This document shows, in pieces, positions 51,985 through 61,058 of a DNA stretch of 64,000 nt. Position 1 is the first letter of the stretch, and each line of letters opens with the position of its first letter. The DNA is from Pseudomonas putida. GTDB lineage: Bacteria > Pseudomonadota > Gammaproteobacteria > Pseudomonadales > Pseudomonadaceae. The notes under the pieces were generated by a model, which saw only the letters and a program-made list of their open reading frames with translations, was not told the DNA's origin and did no database searches. The translations under genes and the position numbers were made by a program. Location of the stretch: the NCBI RefSeq assembly GCF_005080685.1, contig NZ_CP039371.1:2418001-2482000 (forward strand). The letters are read 5' to 3'.

Positions 51985-53070
51985 TCAATACGAAACCCTT
52001 GGCGCCGCGGGAATGATGTCGCCTTCCGGCCGTAGCAGATACTCCGTCAGGCTTCGGGCGCAAGCGGTAATCCCCTCCACCAACACCATTTCGAAACCAT
52101 GGGTGTTTTCGGTCGGAATGGCGATACATCCCGCTCGGGCATCGGTACCGGCACTGAGTACCGCACTCGCATCGGATGCAAAATCGACCAGCAATGCCGG
52201 TTGCGGCGCGTACCCGGCCCTACGTGTGGCCGCCATCAAGGCCTGAACCACGCTTCGGCTGTAGTAGCCTTTCTGGTCACCGGTATTGATGATTGGGTCT
52301 GCCGACAGCCGGGTAGCGTATTCGTCCAGCACTGGCCCAACCTCCACGGCGATTGTCGTGTCGCCTGGTAGCCTGGCTGACGCGTACATCGCGCCGGCAT
52401 TGGACTCTTCCTCCAACGTCGTCAGGACGAACCATACATCCTGGCGCAACTCGCTGCGCCGCTGTTGTAACAGGTGAGCGCAATGGACCACCGCCGCCAG
52501 CGGCGCTCGGTCATCGAGAAAATGCGCAGCGATGCAATCATGCACCTTGAACGGTTTGCGCCAGTGCTGGCTGAGTACCACCCGGGTGCCTGGGCGAACG
52601 CCTGCGTGCTCCAGCGCCTGCCTGGATTGGCGGGTAACGACGTAAACGTCCTGCCACTTCACCGCACCTGCAAGCACGTCCCGCCCATTCGCGCTGCGCC
52701 CGCTGTTGTGCATCGAACCGTACGACAGCACTCCCGGTAGCACCTGCGCGTCACCCAGGATGTCCACTGGGCACACACCGAAACAGATCGGCTGTGCACC
52801 GCCCAGAGCCAAAACTTCTAGCGTACCGTCCTGCCTGACGTTCTTGACGATCATCGCGATCTCATCAAGGTGTGCCATGACCCTTATAGCCGTGTCCGGG
52901 TGGGCTGTAGCGCTGCTACGAACCCCCCCGACCAAGTTGCCGGCATTGTCGGTGTACACCTCATCACATACCGCCGCCAATGCCTGCTGTGCAACTGCCC
53001 GAACCTCGTCTTCCTGACCCCCGGGGCCGCGTGCGTTGAGCAGGGCCTCCAGTAACGGCAAGATTTCCAT
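51985..53070 (-). CDS. M42/M20-type metallopeptidase
   Basis: 361 residues from the ATG at 53070, with GAGGA at suitable spacing; the longer frame adds 34 unlikely residues. It has the M42 pattern of the aminopeptidases annotated as osmoprotectant NAGGN-system peptidases: MAHLDEIAMIVKNV (His/Asp ligands), HDCIAAHFLDDRAPLAAVV (bridging Asp), VLTTLEEESNAGAM (catalytic Glu) and VDFASDASAV. It would release N-terminal residues from peptides. The rest of a NAGGN biosynthesis cluster is not in this window, so the osmoprotectant link is only an annotation analogy. Confidence 0.83.
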   Translation of the reverse strand: MEILPLLEALLNARGPGGQEDEVRAVAQQALAAVCDEVYTDNAGNLVGGVRSSATAHPDTAIRVMAHLDEIAMIVKNVRQDGTLEVLALGGAQPICFGVCPVDILGDAQVLPGVLSYGSMHNSGRSANGRDVLAGAVKWQDVYVVTRQSRQALEHAGVRPGTRVVLSQHWRKPFKVHDCIAAHFLDDRAPLAAVVHCAHLLQQRRSELRQDVWFVLTTLEEESNAGAMYASARLPGDTTIAVEVGPVLDEYATRLSADPIINTGDQKGYYSRSVVQALMAATRRAGYAPQPALLVDFASDASAVLSAGTDARAGCIAIPTENTHGFEMVLVEGITACARSLTEYLLRPEGDIIPAAPRVSY

Positions 53071-53179
53071 CACCATTCCTCGTCGCTTCCGATACGCCCG
53101 GTAGACCGCCAGGAGCGGACATGTGTTCAAGCGCCCTTGCAGTGAAAGCGTTCCTCCAGGTGCGAATGGCACTCCAGGC

Positions 53180-54705
53180 TTAAAGCTCCGGGGTGTACTT
53201 CACACTGAACATCACGTTACGCGGATCGCCATAATAGTTGTTGTAGTCCACGGTGTTGTACGCCGACAGGTAGTACTTCTTGTCGAACAGGTTGTTCAGG
53301 TTCGCCGCCACGGTGATCTCGTCGCTGACCTTGTAGGCCACCCGCGCATCCCAGATCGCGTAGCCCGGCATATCGAAGACATGGTCGTAGGAAGTGGTAC
53401 CCGTGACGGCAGTGGTACCCAGGCCAACCGAGGCCCGACTCCAGTTCCCCGGCAGGGTGTAGTCGGCCCACAGCTTGAACTGGTGCTTGGGCGTCCAGGT
53501 GCTGAAAACCTTGTCCTTGTACGTGTCATCCTCAAGGTAGCGGGTGGTGTTGTAGACATAGCCCGCCATCACTTGCAGGCCGCTAAGCAATTCACCACTG
53601 ACCTGGGCTTCCAACCCCTGGCTGCGCACCTTGCCCGAGGCAGTGGAGCAATACCAGCCATCGCAGTCCATCGGCCCGTTGCGCTCCAGTACGGCGCGAT
53701 TCTCCTGGTCGTAGCGGAACAGCGCGATGGACGTGTTCAGCGCGCCATCGAGCAACTCGCCCTTGAGACCCAGCTCGTAGTTGCTGCCCACGATCGGTTC
53801 GACCACCGAACCTGACGCCATGCGCGAGGTCTGGGGCTGGAACACGTCGGTGTAGCTGGCGTAGACCGACCATTGACGGTCCAACGCATACACCAGGCCG
53901 GCATAGGGCGAAACCTTGCCCGTACTTTTGGTAGTTGATTCGCTTGGCGCACTGCCGTCGAACCTCTCGGACGCATAGCTGTAGTCGTACCAACTGGTGC
54001 GTGCGCCCACGATCAGCTTCAGCGGCTCGGTCAGGTTGATCGACCAGCGCGAGTAGAAGCCTTTCTGCTCGATCCGGTATTGCGGCGTTTCGCCCCTGCC
54101 TCGGCTGGCCAGGTCATAGATGTTGGGCATCGGCCGATGGTGGTCCACTGCCGAGGAATCGGCGCCGAAGGTGGGCGCGCGGGCCCAGCGGTCGTCGGTG
54201 TCGATGCGTGAATAGTTGGCGCCCAGGAGGAAGCTCTGCTCGAAGCCAAGGCCGGTGAACACGCCGTCCAGGTAGACGTCCAGCCCCTTGCTATGGGTCG
54301 TGAAGTCGGTGGCCCAGTCGATGTAGGTATTGTCGGTCGAACCGTTGACCGGTAGTGCATCCCACAATGCCTGATAGGTCGCACCGTTGTGCTCGCTCAG
54401 GTACACGCCTGGCCGTCGGCGGTGCGGCTCAGCCTGAGCGCGCTGCCATTGATCAGCTGGCGCAGCGCCTGCTCGACGCTCGATTGCTGGTGCAGTGCTG
54501 GGGCCTGCACGGCCTGGGCAGCATCGGTGTTGAACAAAACGCGGCTACCGGTCTGACGAGCCAAAGCGTTGAGCGACTGGTCCAGCGGCTGGGCCGGCAG
54601 GTCGATACGGTACAGCAATGTTTCAGCCTGCAGAGGACCGGCGAGCAGGATGCTTAGGGTCGCCAGGAGCGACGACTGGCGCAGAGGGTAGGCAAAGCGG
54701 TTCAT
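53180..54705 (-). pseudogene. TonB-dependent receptor with an internal deletion
   Basis: The first part (from 54705) is a signal peptide plus STN signalling domain (LPAQPLDQSLNALARQTGSR). It ends at ALRLSRTADGQA, where the frame runs to a stop. The rest, in another frame, begins GVYLSEHNGATYQALWD and continues as a normal FpvA-type barrel for about 408 residues, ending NVMFSVKYTPEL. The plug domain and first barrel strands, roughly 290 residues (870 bp), are missing, and the join near 54405-54412 is out of frame. The gene cannot make a receptor, although its FecI and FecR genes remain. Confidence 0.88.
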
Positions 54706-54793
54706 GGAGTCCCTATCGTAGCTGGTGAGAATGCGTTTCATAGGGATTGGCGTTTTGCCTGCATGAAACATTGATGTACCGCTGAGAAAAATT

Positions 54794-55620
54794 TCAGCGG
54801 CGCACAGCCACGCTCACACTGTCATCTTGCTCACGGTGCACGAGCACTGGTGCGAGCAGCGGCAGGCTGTCGATGAGTTGCTCGATGTTGGCCGTGGGGA
54901 ACTCGCCGCTCAGGCGATGCTGCGCGCTGTCGGCATCCTCCAACCGAATCGGCGCGACACGGTGGCGGCGCAGTTGCGCCACTACCACGTCCAAAGGCGT
55001 GCCGTCGAAATGGAACAGGTCTTGGCGCCACGCTTCGATCGCACCGGGCTTGCTGATCTCGACCGCACCCATGTGCTTTGAGGTCGCCTGCACCTGTTGC
55101 CGGGCGGTCAAGGTCTGGCGAGTCCCGCTGTTTTGCACCTCCACCTCACCTTCAAGCACTGCCACGCGTACGCCGACCCGATCGCTGCGTACATCGAACA
55201 CTGTGCCGATGTCGCGCACCGTCACGCCTTGGCTACGCACGATGAACGGTTTGGGTTGATGCGCCACGCTGAACAGGGCTTCACCCTCGAGCAGTTCGAA
55301 TTGGCGGCTACGCAGGTGGTATTCCTGGCGCAGAACGCTGCCTGCGTCCAATTCGATGACGCTGCCATCGTCCAGCCGGAGCACTTCGCGGCCGTGGCTG
55401 GCGACCTGAACCTCCCGGTAGCCCAGGCTCGGGTCGGCCAGCCAGAAGCAGCCAGCGAGTATCAGCACCAGTGCGGTGCCGGCGGCTTTACGTTTACGGC
55501 TGGCCTGGCGGGCAGTTTGCGCCTTGGCTTCTGCCAGAAGCGCCTCGCGGCTTGGCACCCGTTTGCGCAGCGCTTCGGCGTAGGGCTCCAGGGCCTCGTC
55601 GGCGGGGGGCGAGATTGCAT
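54794..55620 (-). CDS. FecR-family sigma regulator (start frame disturbed)
   Basis: The intact frame (255 codons from a GTG at 55558) has one membrane helix (AAGTALVLILAGCFWLAD) and a periplasmic FecR domain (VLRLDDGSVIELDAGSVLRQ). The ribosome-binding site GGAGG and an ATG at 55618-55620 are right after the FecI stop, but that ATG is out of frame. Adding one base in the G-run at 55604-55609 (C-run on the coding strand) would give a normal start, MQSRPPADEALEPYAEALRK, and 275 residues. So the gene may be frameshifted at its start or start at a weak internal codon. Confidence 0.75.
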
Positions 55621-55623
55621 CGA

Positions 55624-56133
55624 TCAGGCCTCCGGTAGCCAGCGCAGGGCAAGGGTGCGCATGGCCCGCATGAAATGCTGAGCGACCATGTTTACCGAAA
55701 TATCCAGCTCCACGGCGATCTCCTGCTGAGGCATGCCATGGATGCGATGCAGCAGGAAGATCTGCCGCTGGCGTGCCGGCAACGAATCGATAACGGCGAG
55801 CAGCGCGCGCAAGCGTTGCTCGAACTCCAACGCGATGGCGCCGTCGAGGTCATCGCGGTACTGCTCGGCCAACGGGATCTGCGTTTGTACGTACTGGATC
55901 CGGGTACTCTCGGCGCGGCGGCGGTCGATTGCCCGGTTCAGCGTGGCGCGGCGCAAGAAGGCGATCGGCACGCTGATTGCCTTGAGTGGCGGCTTTTCCA
56001 ACAACTGCAGGCAAACGTCATGCACGACGTCGCGGGCAAAGTGCTGGTTCGAGAAACGCCGGCGAATATGTTCGACTAAATCGTCATAGTGCAAGGCCAG
56101 AGCTTGCAGCAGATCGTTGTCGGTCGAAGGCAT
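55624..56133 (-). CDS. FecI-type ECF sigma factor (second locus)
   Basis: 169 residues. Region 2 includes ALHYDDLVEHIRRRFSNQHF and ARDVVHDVCLQLLEKPPL, and region 4 reads LHRIHGMPQQEIAVELDISV followed by NMVAQHFMRA. It belongs to the iron-uptake ECF group that drives a neighbouring TonB receptor. A Fur-box-like site (56148-56164) is 15 bp upstream. Its receptor gene is deleted internally, so the sigma factor may now have no functional output here or may serve another promoter. Confidence 0.92.
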   Translation of the reverse strand: MPSTDNDLLQALALHYDDLVEHIRRRFSNQHFARDVVHDVCLQLLEKPPLKAISVPIAFLRRATLNRAIDRRRAESTRIQYVQTQIPLAEQYRDDLDGAIALEFEQRLRALLAVIDSLPARQRQIFLLHRIHGMPQQEIAVELDISVNMVAQHFMRAMRTLALRWLPEA

Positions 56134-56147
56134 GACGCCGTCTCAAT

Positions 56148-56164
56148 TGATAGTGAGTCTCATT
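56148..56164. promoter_or_regulatory. Fur box upstream of the second ECF sigma gene
   Basis: TGATAGTGAGTCTCATT matches TGATAATGATTATCATT at 14 of 17 positions with good dyad symmetry. Confidence 0.65.
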
Positions 56165-56333
56165 TATAACATGGCGGATCGAGGGTTGCCAATTCGTCAT
56201 TCCTTGCGCTCATGGCGCCCCCCAGCAAACCAGAGCAATGGGCGGCAGTCTACTCAATTCGGACGTTTCAACCCGAACCAGGACGCCCTATAGGTAGACC
56301 ACCAATCCCGGCCCCTGCCAATCCGAGCGCAGC

Positions 56334-57080
56334 ATGAGCGATATCCTCACCCAGCAAACCGCAGGCGTACTCGTCGTCACCTTCAACCGCCCAGCCCGCA
56401 AGAACGCCTTCACCACACCGATGTACCAGGCGTTCGCCGATACACTGCGCCACGCCGCGCAAGACAACGCCATCCACGCCGTACTGCTGCAAGGCAGCAG
56501 TTCGGCGTTCTGCGCAGGCAACGACCTCGGCGACTTCATCGAACACCCACCGCTGGAGCTGCAAGCCCCGGTCTGGCAGTGCCTGCATGCCCTGAACGAT
56601 TTTCCCAAGCCGTTGGTGGCGGCAGTCAGCGGCGTGGCAGTGGGCATCGGCACCACCATGCTGTTGCATTGTGACCTGGTCTATGCGGCGAGCGACGCAC
56701 GGTTCAGCCTGCCTTTCGTCAACCTCGGCGTGTGCCCCGAAGGCGCGTCGAGCCTGCTGCTGCCCAGGCTGCTGGGTTACCAGGTTGCGGCGCAAACGTT
56801 GCTGCTCGGCGAGGCGTTCGATGCTGAATTCGCCCTGCGGGCAGGGCTGGTCAACCGCCTGTTGCCTGCGGACGAGGTGCAGGCCTGGGCGTTGGACCAG
56901 GCGCAGAAGGTCGCGAAGCAACCTTCTGCTGCCGTCATCCAGACCAAGCGCCTGCTCAAGATGGGTGTATATGCCGAGGCCAGCGCTCGTATCGACGCCG
57001 AGGCACAGGCTTTTGCCACGCTGTTGCAGGAAGAAGCGGCGCAAACCGCCATCGCCGCCTTCGCCAGCCGCGCGCGCTGA
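56334..57080 (+). CDS. Enoyl-CoA hydratase/isomerase family protein
   Basis: 248 residues, a crotonase-fold enzyme. The oxyanion-hole segments SSSAFCAGNDLGDF and the active-site stretch AVSGVAVGIGTTMLLHCDL are clear, along with SLPFVNLGVCPEGASSLLLP with Glu in the usual catalytic position. It hydrates enoyl-CoA, or may isomerise or cleave aryl enoyl-CoAs. It is the only hydratase-like gene in this window, and the 21-27 kb operon lacks one; whether it serves that pathway 30 kb away is speculation. It is convergent with the MFS gene. Confidence 0.9.
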   Translation: MSDILTQQTAGVLVVTFNRPARKNAFTTPMYQAFADTLRHAAQDNAIHAVLLQGSSSAFCAGNDLGDFIEHPPLELQAPVWQCLHALNDFPKPLVAAVSGVAVGIGTTMLLHCDLVYAASDARFSLPFVNLGVCPEGASSLLLPRLLGYQVAAQTLLLGEAFDAEFALRAGLVNRLLPADEVQAWALDQAQKVAKQPSAAVIQTKRLLKMGVYAEASARIDAEAQAFATLLQEEAAQTAIAAFASRAR

Positions 57081-57088
57081 GCGCCGGC

Positions 57089-58423
57089 TCACTCCACGGG
57101 CAAGGCCGTCTGACGAGCTTGCCCGGTGACGTGCAGCGAGGTGCGCAACAACAGCAACACCGCACCGAGTACCGGCAGGCTGACCAGCAGCAATGCGTAG
57201 CGCAGCGATTGCAGGCCGAACAGTGGCTGCAGCAGGTCGCTGAGCAAGCCGGTGAGCAACGGGCCGATGCCCACGCCCAGCAGGGTACTGACGATGGTCT
57301 GCAAGGCCATCGCCGTGCCGCGCCGCTGTGGCGCCACCAGTTGCGTCACCAGGTTGTACGAAGGCGCCACCCACCACACGGCGAAGAAGCTGTACAACGC
57401 GCACCAGAGCATGGCCACCGGCACCGGCAGGGCACCCAGGTGCAGCAGCAAGTCGCTGGGCCACAACAGGTAGGTGGCCAGGGCCGAGATCGCTGCCAGG
57501 TGGCCCAGAATCGGCAATGACAGTTGCCAATGAGCGGCGCGGCGGCCAAGACGATCGCTCAACCAGCCGCTGAACAGCCCGCCGACCCCAGCGGCGCCGC
57601 CGCAAACCACCCCGGCGAGAATGCCGGCGTCCTGCAGCGACAGGCCATGGGAGCGGACCAGGAAACTGGTATTCCACATGGCCACGGCATAGGAACCGAG
57701 GGTGGTCAGCCCACCCGCGAGAATCAGCCAGCGGTAGGGTTGCAGCGCCCAGAGCGCTCTGGCTTCGGCGGCTAGGCCAAGGCGCATCGCAGGTACCGAG
57801 TGCGGGCTCAGGTCCCAGCGACCGCGTTTTGGCTCGCGCACCAGCAGCCCGAGAATGGCGGCGAAGGCGAGGGCGGGCAGGCCCAGCGCGATGAACGCCG
57901 TGCGCCACCCATACTGTTCGACCACCCAGGCGCCGATGCTCAAGCCAATGATCGACGAAAACGTGGGCGCGGCGGTGAAGCAGCTGATGGCGAACGAACG
58001 TCGGTGCGGTGGATACAGGTCGGCGATCAGCGACAGCGACGCCGAGGTGGTCGGCGCCTCGCTCACCGCCACCAGCATGCGCGCCATCGCCAGCACCAGG
58101 AAGCTGCCGGCCAGCCCACAGCTCATGGTCGCCAGCGCCCATAGCAGGCAAGCCACGCCCAGCAGGCGTACCCGGGGCAGGCGGTCGACCAGGCGGCCGG
58201 CGGGCAGGCCAAGCAGCGCATAGACAGCGGCGAAGGCCAGGCCGGAAATCAGCCCCAGGGCGCTGTCGCCAACGCCGAACTCGGCCTTGATCGGCTCGAA
58301 CATCACCGCCAGGATCTGCCGGCCCACGAAGTTGTCGGCGAACACTGCAGCCAGCAGCATCAACAAGCCATGGCTGCGCCAGCCGACAGCGGTGCTCGGC
58401 AAGCCAGGCGCGGCGCTGTTCAT
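57089..58423 (-). CDS. MFS transporter
   Basis: 444 residues from the ATG at 58423 that overlaps the flavin reductase stop (ATGA). It has 12 predicted membrane helices; ADNFVGRQILAVMFEPIKAE in helix 1, the LPAGRLVDRLPRVRLLG loop (motif A) and SEAPTTSASLSLIADLYPPH after helix 4 resemble spinster/AAHS-like carriers. It is coded downstream of the flavin reductase in one operon, suggesting uptake of the compound whose monooxygenase needs the reductase. Substrate unknown; aromatic acid uptake would fit the neighbours. Confidence 0.88.
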   Translation of the reverse strand: MNSAAPGLPSTAVGWRSHGLLMLLAAVFADNFVGRQILAVMFEPIKAEFGVGDSALGLISGLAFAAVYALLGLPAGRLVDRLPRVRLLGVACLLWALATMSCGLAGSFLVLAMARMLVAVSEAPTTSASLSLIADLYPPHRRSFAISCFTAAPTFSSIIGLSIGAWVVEQYGWRTAFIALGLPALAFAAILGLLVREPKRGRWDLSPHSVPAMRLGLAAEARALWALQPYRWLILAGGLTTLGSYAVAMWNTSFLVRSHGLSLQDAGILAGVVCGGAAGVGGLFSGWLSDRLGRRAAHWQLSLPILGHLAAISALATYLLWPSDLLLHLGALPVPVAMLWCALYSFFAVWWVAPSYNLVTQLVAPQRRGTAMALQTIVSTLLGVGIGPLLTGLLSDLLQPLFGLQSLRYALLLVSLPVLGAVLLLLRTSLHVTGQARQTALPVE

Positions 58424-59403
58424 CGTGGTGCCCACAGGTCCGGCAGGCCTGGGTCGCTGACCACGATCAGGCGTTTGAGCAGCACCTTGAGTGCCTGGGC
58501 ATCGGCCTCGCCCAGCTTGCCGATGAGGTCTTCTTCCACCACCTTGGCCAAGGCCACCTGCTGCAAGGAAAGCTCGCGACCGTTGGCGGTCAGCACGAAG
58601 CGCAGGTGCGTGCCGGCGCCTTCGATGGCCACCAGGCCCTGGCGCTCGAGGAAGCGCATGCCGGCCAGGGTGACCACGTGGCCGGTGTAGCTGACGAAGG
58701 TGTTGAGCTCGTCGAGGGTGAGGCTGTCGCGGATCGACAGCACCGCCAACACGAAGAACGCCTGTTCATCCAGCTGCTGGTTGCTGAGCAACTGGCGCAG
58801 CAGGTTGAGCACCTGGTAGTGGCCGCGGCCCACCAGGTAGCCGAGCAGGTCTTCGGTGTAGCTGCACTCCGGTGGCGGTGGCGTGGTGGCCAGGCGCAGT
58901 TCGCTGCGCGGTTTGCGTGTGGCCAGGGCGTACTGGCCGCTCTGGAAGGCCAGCGGCGCGCGGTCGCTGTGGTCGAACGCCAGCACCTCGCCGACGAAGA
59001 TCACATGGTCGCCGCCTTCGTACTGAAAGGCGGTGCGACATTGGAAGCGGGCGGTGCAGTCCTGCAGCAGCGGTGCATCGCTGATGCCGTTGTCGAGCTC
59101 GATTTCGGCGAACTTGTCTTCGCCCTGGGTGGCGAAGCGGCCGGACAGTTTCTCCTGCTCTATCGACAACACGTGCACGTTCCAGTGCTTGCCGCTGCTG
59201 AACGCCGGCAGGCTGCGCGCTTGCTTGGACAGGCTCCACAGCACCAGCGGCGGGTTCAGCGATACCGAGTTGAAACTGTTGGCGGTAATCCCCACCGGTG
59301 AGCCGTCTTCGCCCTGGGACGTGATGATGGTGACGCCGGTGGTGAAGGTACCGAGTGCGGCGCGGAAGGCCTGGGGGTCGAAACCGATCTGTTGCGTTGT
59401 CAT
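58420..59403 (-). CDS. Flavin reductase with C-terminal MarR-like domain
   Basis: 327 residues from the ATG at 59403; longer in-frame readings run antisense through the ALDH gene. Residues ~1-165 are a HpaC-type flavin reductase (FRAALGTFTTGVTIITSQG, GITANSFNSVSLNPPLVLWS, the GGDHVIFVGEVLAF strand). Residues ~175-327 resemble MarR helices plus wing (LLRQLLSNQQLDEQAFFVLA, AGMRFLERQGLVAIEGAGTH). The arrangement is that of C1, the reductase of 4-hydroxyphenylacetate 3-monooxygenase in Acinetobacter, where the MarR-like domain binds substrate and gates activity. No oxygenase component is in the window. Stop overlaps the MFS start; ALDH gene is divergent. Confidence 0.88.
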   Translation of the reverse strand: MTTQQIGFDPQAFRAALGTFTTGVTIITSQGEDGSPVGITANSFNSVSLNPPLVLWSLSKQARSLPAFSSGKHWNVHVLSIEQEKLSGRFATQGEDKFAEIELDNGISDAPLLQDCTARFQCRTAFQYEGGDHVIFVGEVLAFDHSDRAPLAFQSGQYALATRKPRSELRLATTPPPPECSYTEDLLGYLVGRGHYQVLNLLRQLLSNQQLDEQAFFVLAVLSIRDSLTLDELNTFVSYTGHVVTLAGMRFLERQGLVAIEGAGTHLRFVLTANGRELSLQQVALAKVVEEDLIGKLGEADAQALKVLLKRLIVVSDPGLPDLWAPR

Positions 59404-59589
59404 GGCTGGCCTCATGCGGATGGCTTTTTCGTGGCGCCAGTATTGGCCGCCAGGCCTTGCCAGGCATCGTCTCAACGGACTAACGCTCTTGCTCGATTCT
59501 GGTCCGATTGGACGAGGCGCGAGGCGCGCTGTCATGGCTAGTGTGGCGCCATGCGCATCGGGCGCAATCCACAGCCAAAGGAGACACGC

Positions 59590-61026
59590 ATGCCACCCGT
59601 TCCGACATCGGTCCAGGCGCTCGGCGCCCTGTTGTCGCGGCAGAAAAGCGCCTTCGTCGCCGAAGGTGCGGTCACTGCCGAACGCCGTCGCCAGCGCCTG
59701 CAGCAGGTGATCGACCTGTTGGTGACGCATCATCAGCGCCTGACCCAGGCCATCGACGAAGACTTCGGCGGTCGGCCAGCCGGTTTCACCTTGATGAACG
59801 ATGTGCTCGGCGCCCTGGCCAGCCTCAAGCACGCCAGGGACAATTTGCCTCAGTGGATGGCGGATGAGCCTCGGCCACCGTTCGCGCCGTACGACCAGTT
59901 GGGCGCCAAGGCCTGGATTCGCTACCAACCCAAGGGTTCGGTGGGCATCATCGGCACCTGGAACGCCCCGTTGTACACCTTGTTCAGCCCGCTGGCGTCG
60001 GCCCTGGCGGCCGGCAATCGGGCCATCCTCAAACCCTCCGAGGTGTTGCCACGCACCGCTGCGCTGGTCGCCGAACTGTGCGCCGCCCACCTGGACCCGC
60101 TGGAGGTCGCCGTGGTGACCGGAGGGCCGGACCTGGCCGATGCCTTCACCGCCCAGCCGTTCGACCACCTGGTGTTCACCGGGAGCACGGCGGTGGGGCG
60201 CCTGGTGATGGGCAACGCCGCGCAGAACCTGGTGCCGGTCACCCTGGAGCTGGGCGGCAAGTCGCCGGTGATCGTGTCGGCCACTGCGGATCTGGCCAAG
60301 GCGGCGTTCAGCATCGCTGTGGCCAAGGCCAGCAACGCCGGGCAGATCTGCATCAATCCGGACCTGGTCCACGTGCCTCGAGCCGATCTGGAAACCTTCA
60401 TCGCCGAGCTGCGCAACGCCTACGGCGCGCTCAATCCGACCGTGGCAGGCAACCCGGACGTGGTCGCCGTGGTCAACGCCCGCCACCTGGCGCGGGTCGA
60501 GGCGCTGGTGGGCGACGCTCGGCAACGGGGGGCGCGCATCGAGTCGATGCCCGAGGCGCTCCCCGGTGTGGGTGACGACCGTCGGCGGCCACTACAGGTG
60601 GTGGTCAACCCACCCGAGCAGGCGCAGATCATGCACGAAGAGATCTTCGGGCCGGCGCTGGTGGTGCTGGCCTATGACGCACTGGACGACGTCATCGCCC
60701 AGGTCAACGCCGGGCCTCGTCCTTTGGCCCTCTACTACTTCGGCAAAGATCCGCAGGAGCAGCAGCGGGTGCTCGATCACACCCTTTCCGGTGGCGTGAC
60801 GCTCAACGACGTGATGATGCATGCCGCGCTGCATGACGCACCGTTCGGGGGTGTCGGCGCCTCGGGCATGGGGCATTATCACGGCCGCGAGGGCTTTCTT
60901 GAATTCAGCCACCTGCGTAGCGTGTTCCAGGCCCCGGCGCACGATCCGCGCCGCGAGTGGGGGCTGTTGCCGCCCTATGGCGAGCATTACCTCGCCGCCA
61001 TGCTGGCCCAGGTCACCGCCGACTGA
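59590..61026 (+). CDS. Aldehyde dehydrogenase, coniferyl/aryl-aldehyde type
   Basis: 478 residues. The ATG at 59590 has AAAGGAG upstream; an earlier in-frame ATG lacks one. Catalytic Glu220 (TLELGGKSP) and Cys254 (NAGQICINPD) are in their expected places, with cofactor motifs IIGTWNAPLY and FTGSTAVG. The short form without the usual N-terminal ~20 residues and the C-terminal GMGHYHGREGFLEFSHLR resemble coniferyl-aldehyde dehydrogenase/CalB-like enzymes. It oxidises an aromatic or medium-chain aldehyde to the acid. It heads an operon with an exported amidase and a FAD dehydrogenase and is divergent from the flavin reductase. Confidence 0.9.
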   Translation: MPPVPTSVQALGALLSRQKSAFVAEGAVTAERRRQRLQQVIDLLVTHHQRLTQAIDEDFGGRPAGFTLMNDVLGALASLKHARDNLPQWMADEPRPPFAPYDQLGAKAWIRYQPKGSVGIIGTWNAPLYTLFSPLASALAAGNRAILKPSEVLPRTAALVAELCAAHLDPLEVAVVTGGPDLADAFTAQPFDHLVFTGSTAVGRLVMGNAAQNLVPVTLELGGKSPVIVSATADLAKAAFSIAVAKASNAGQICINPDLVHVPRADLETFIAELRNAYGALNPTVAGNPDVVAVVNARHLARVEALVGDARQRGARIESMPEALPGVGDDRRRPLQVVVNPPEQAQIMHEEIFGPALVVLAYDALDDVIAQVNAGPRPLALYYFGKDPQEQQRVLDHTLSGGVTLNDVMMHAALHDAPFGGVGASGMGHYHGREGFLEFSHLRSVFQAPAHDPRREWGLLPPYGEHYLAAMLAQVTAD

Positions 61027-61058
61027 TGCGTAACCACAACAATGAAGAACAGGACGCC

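Noticed and set aside
59404..60525. N-terminal extension of the flavin reductase frame to 701 residues
   Set aside because: The extension is antisense to the aldehyde dehydrogenase; the reductase fold starts at the ATG at 59403.
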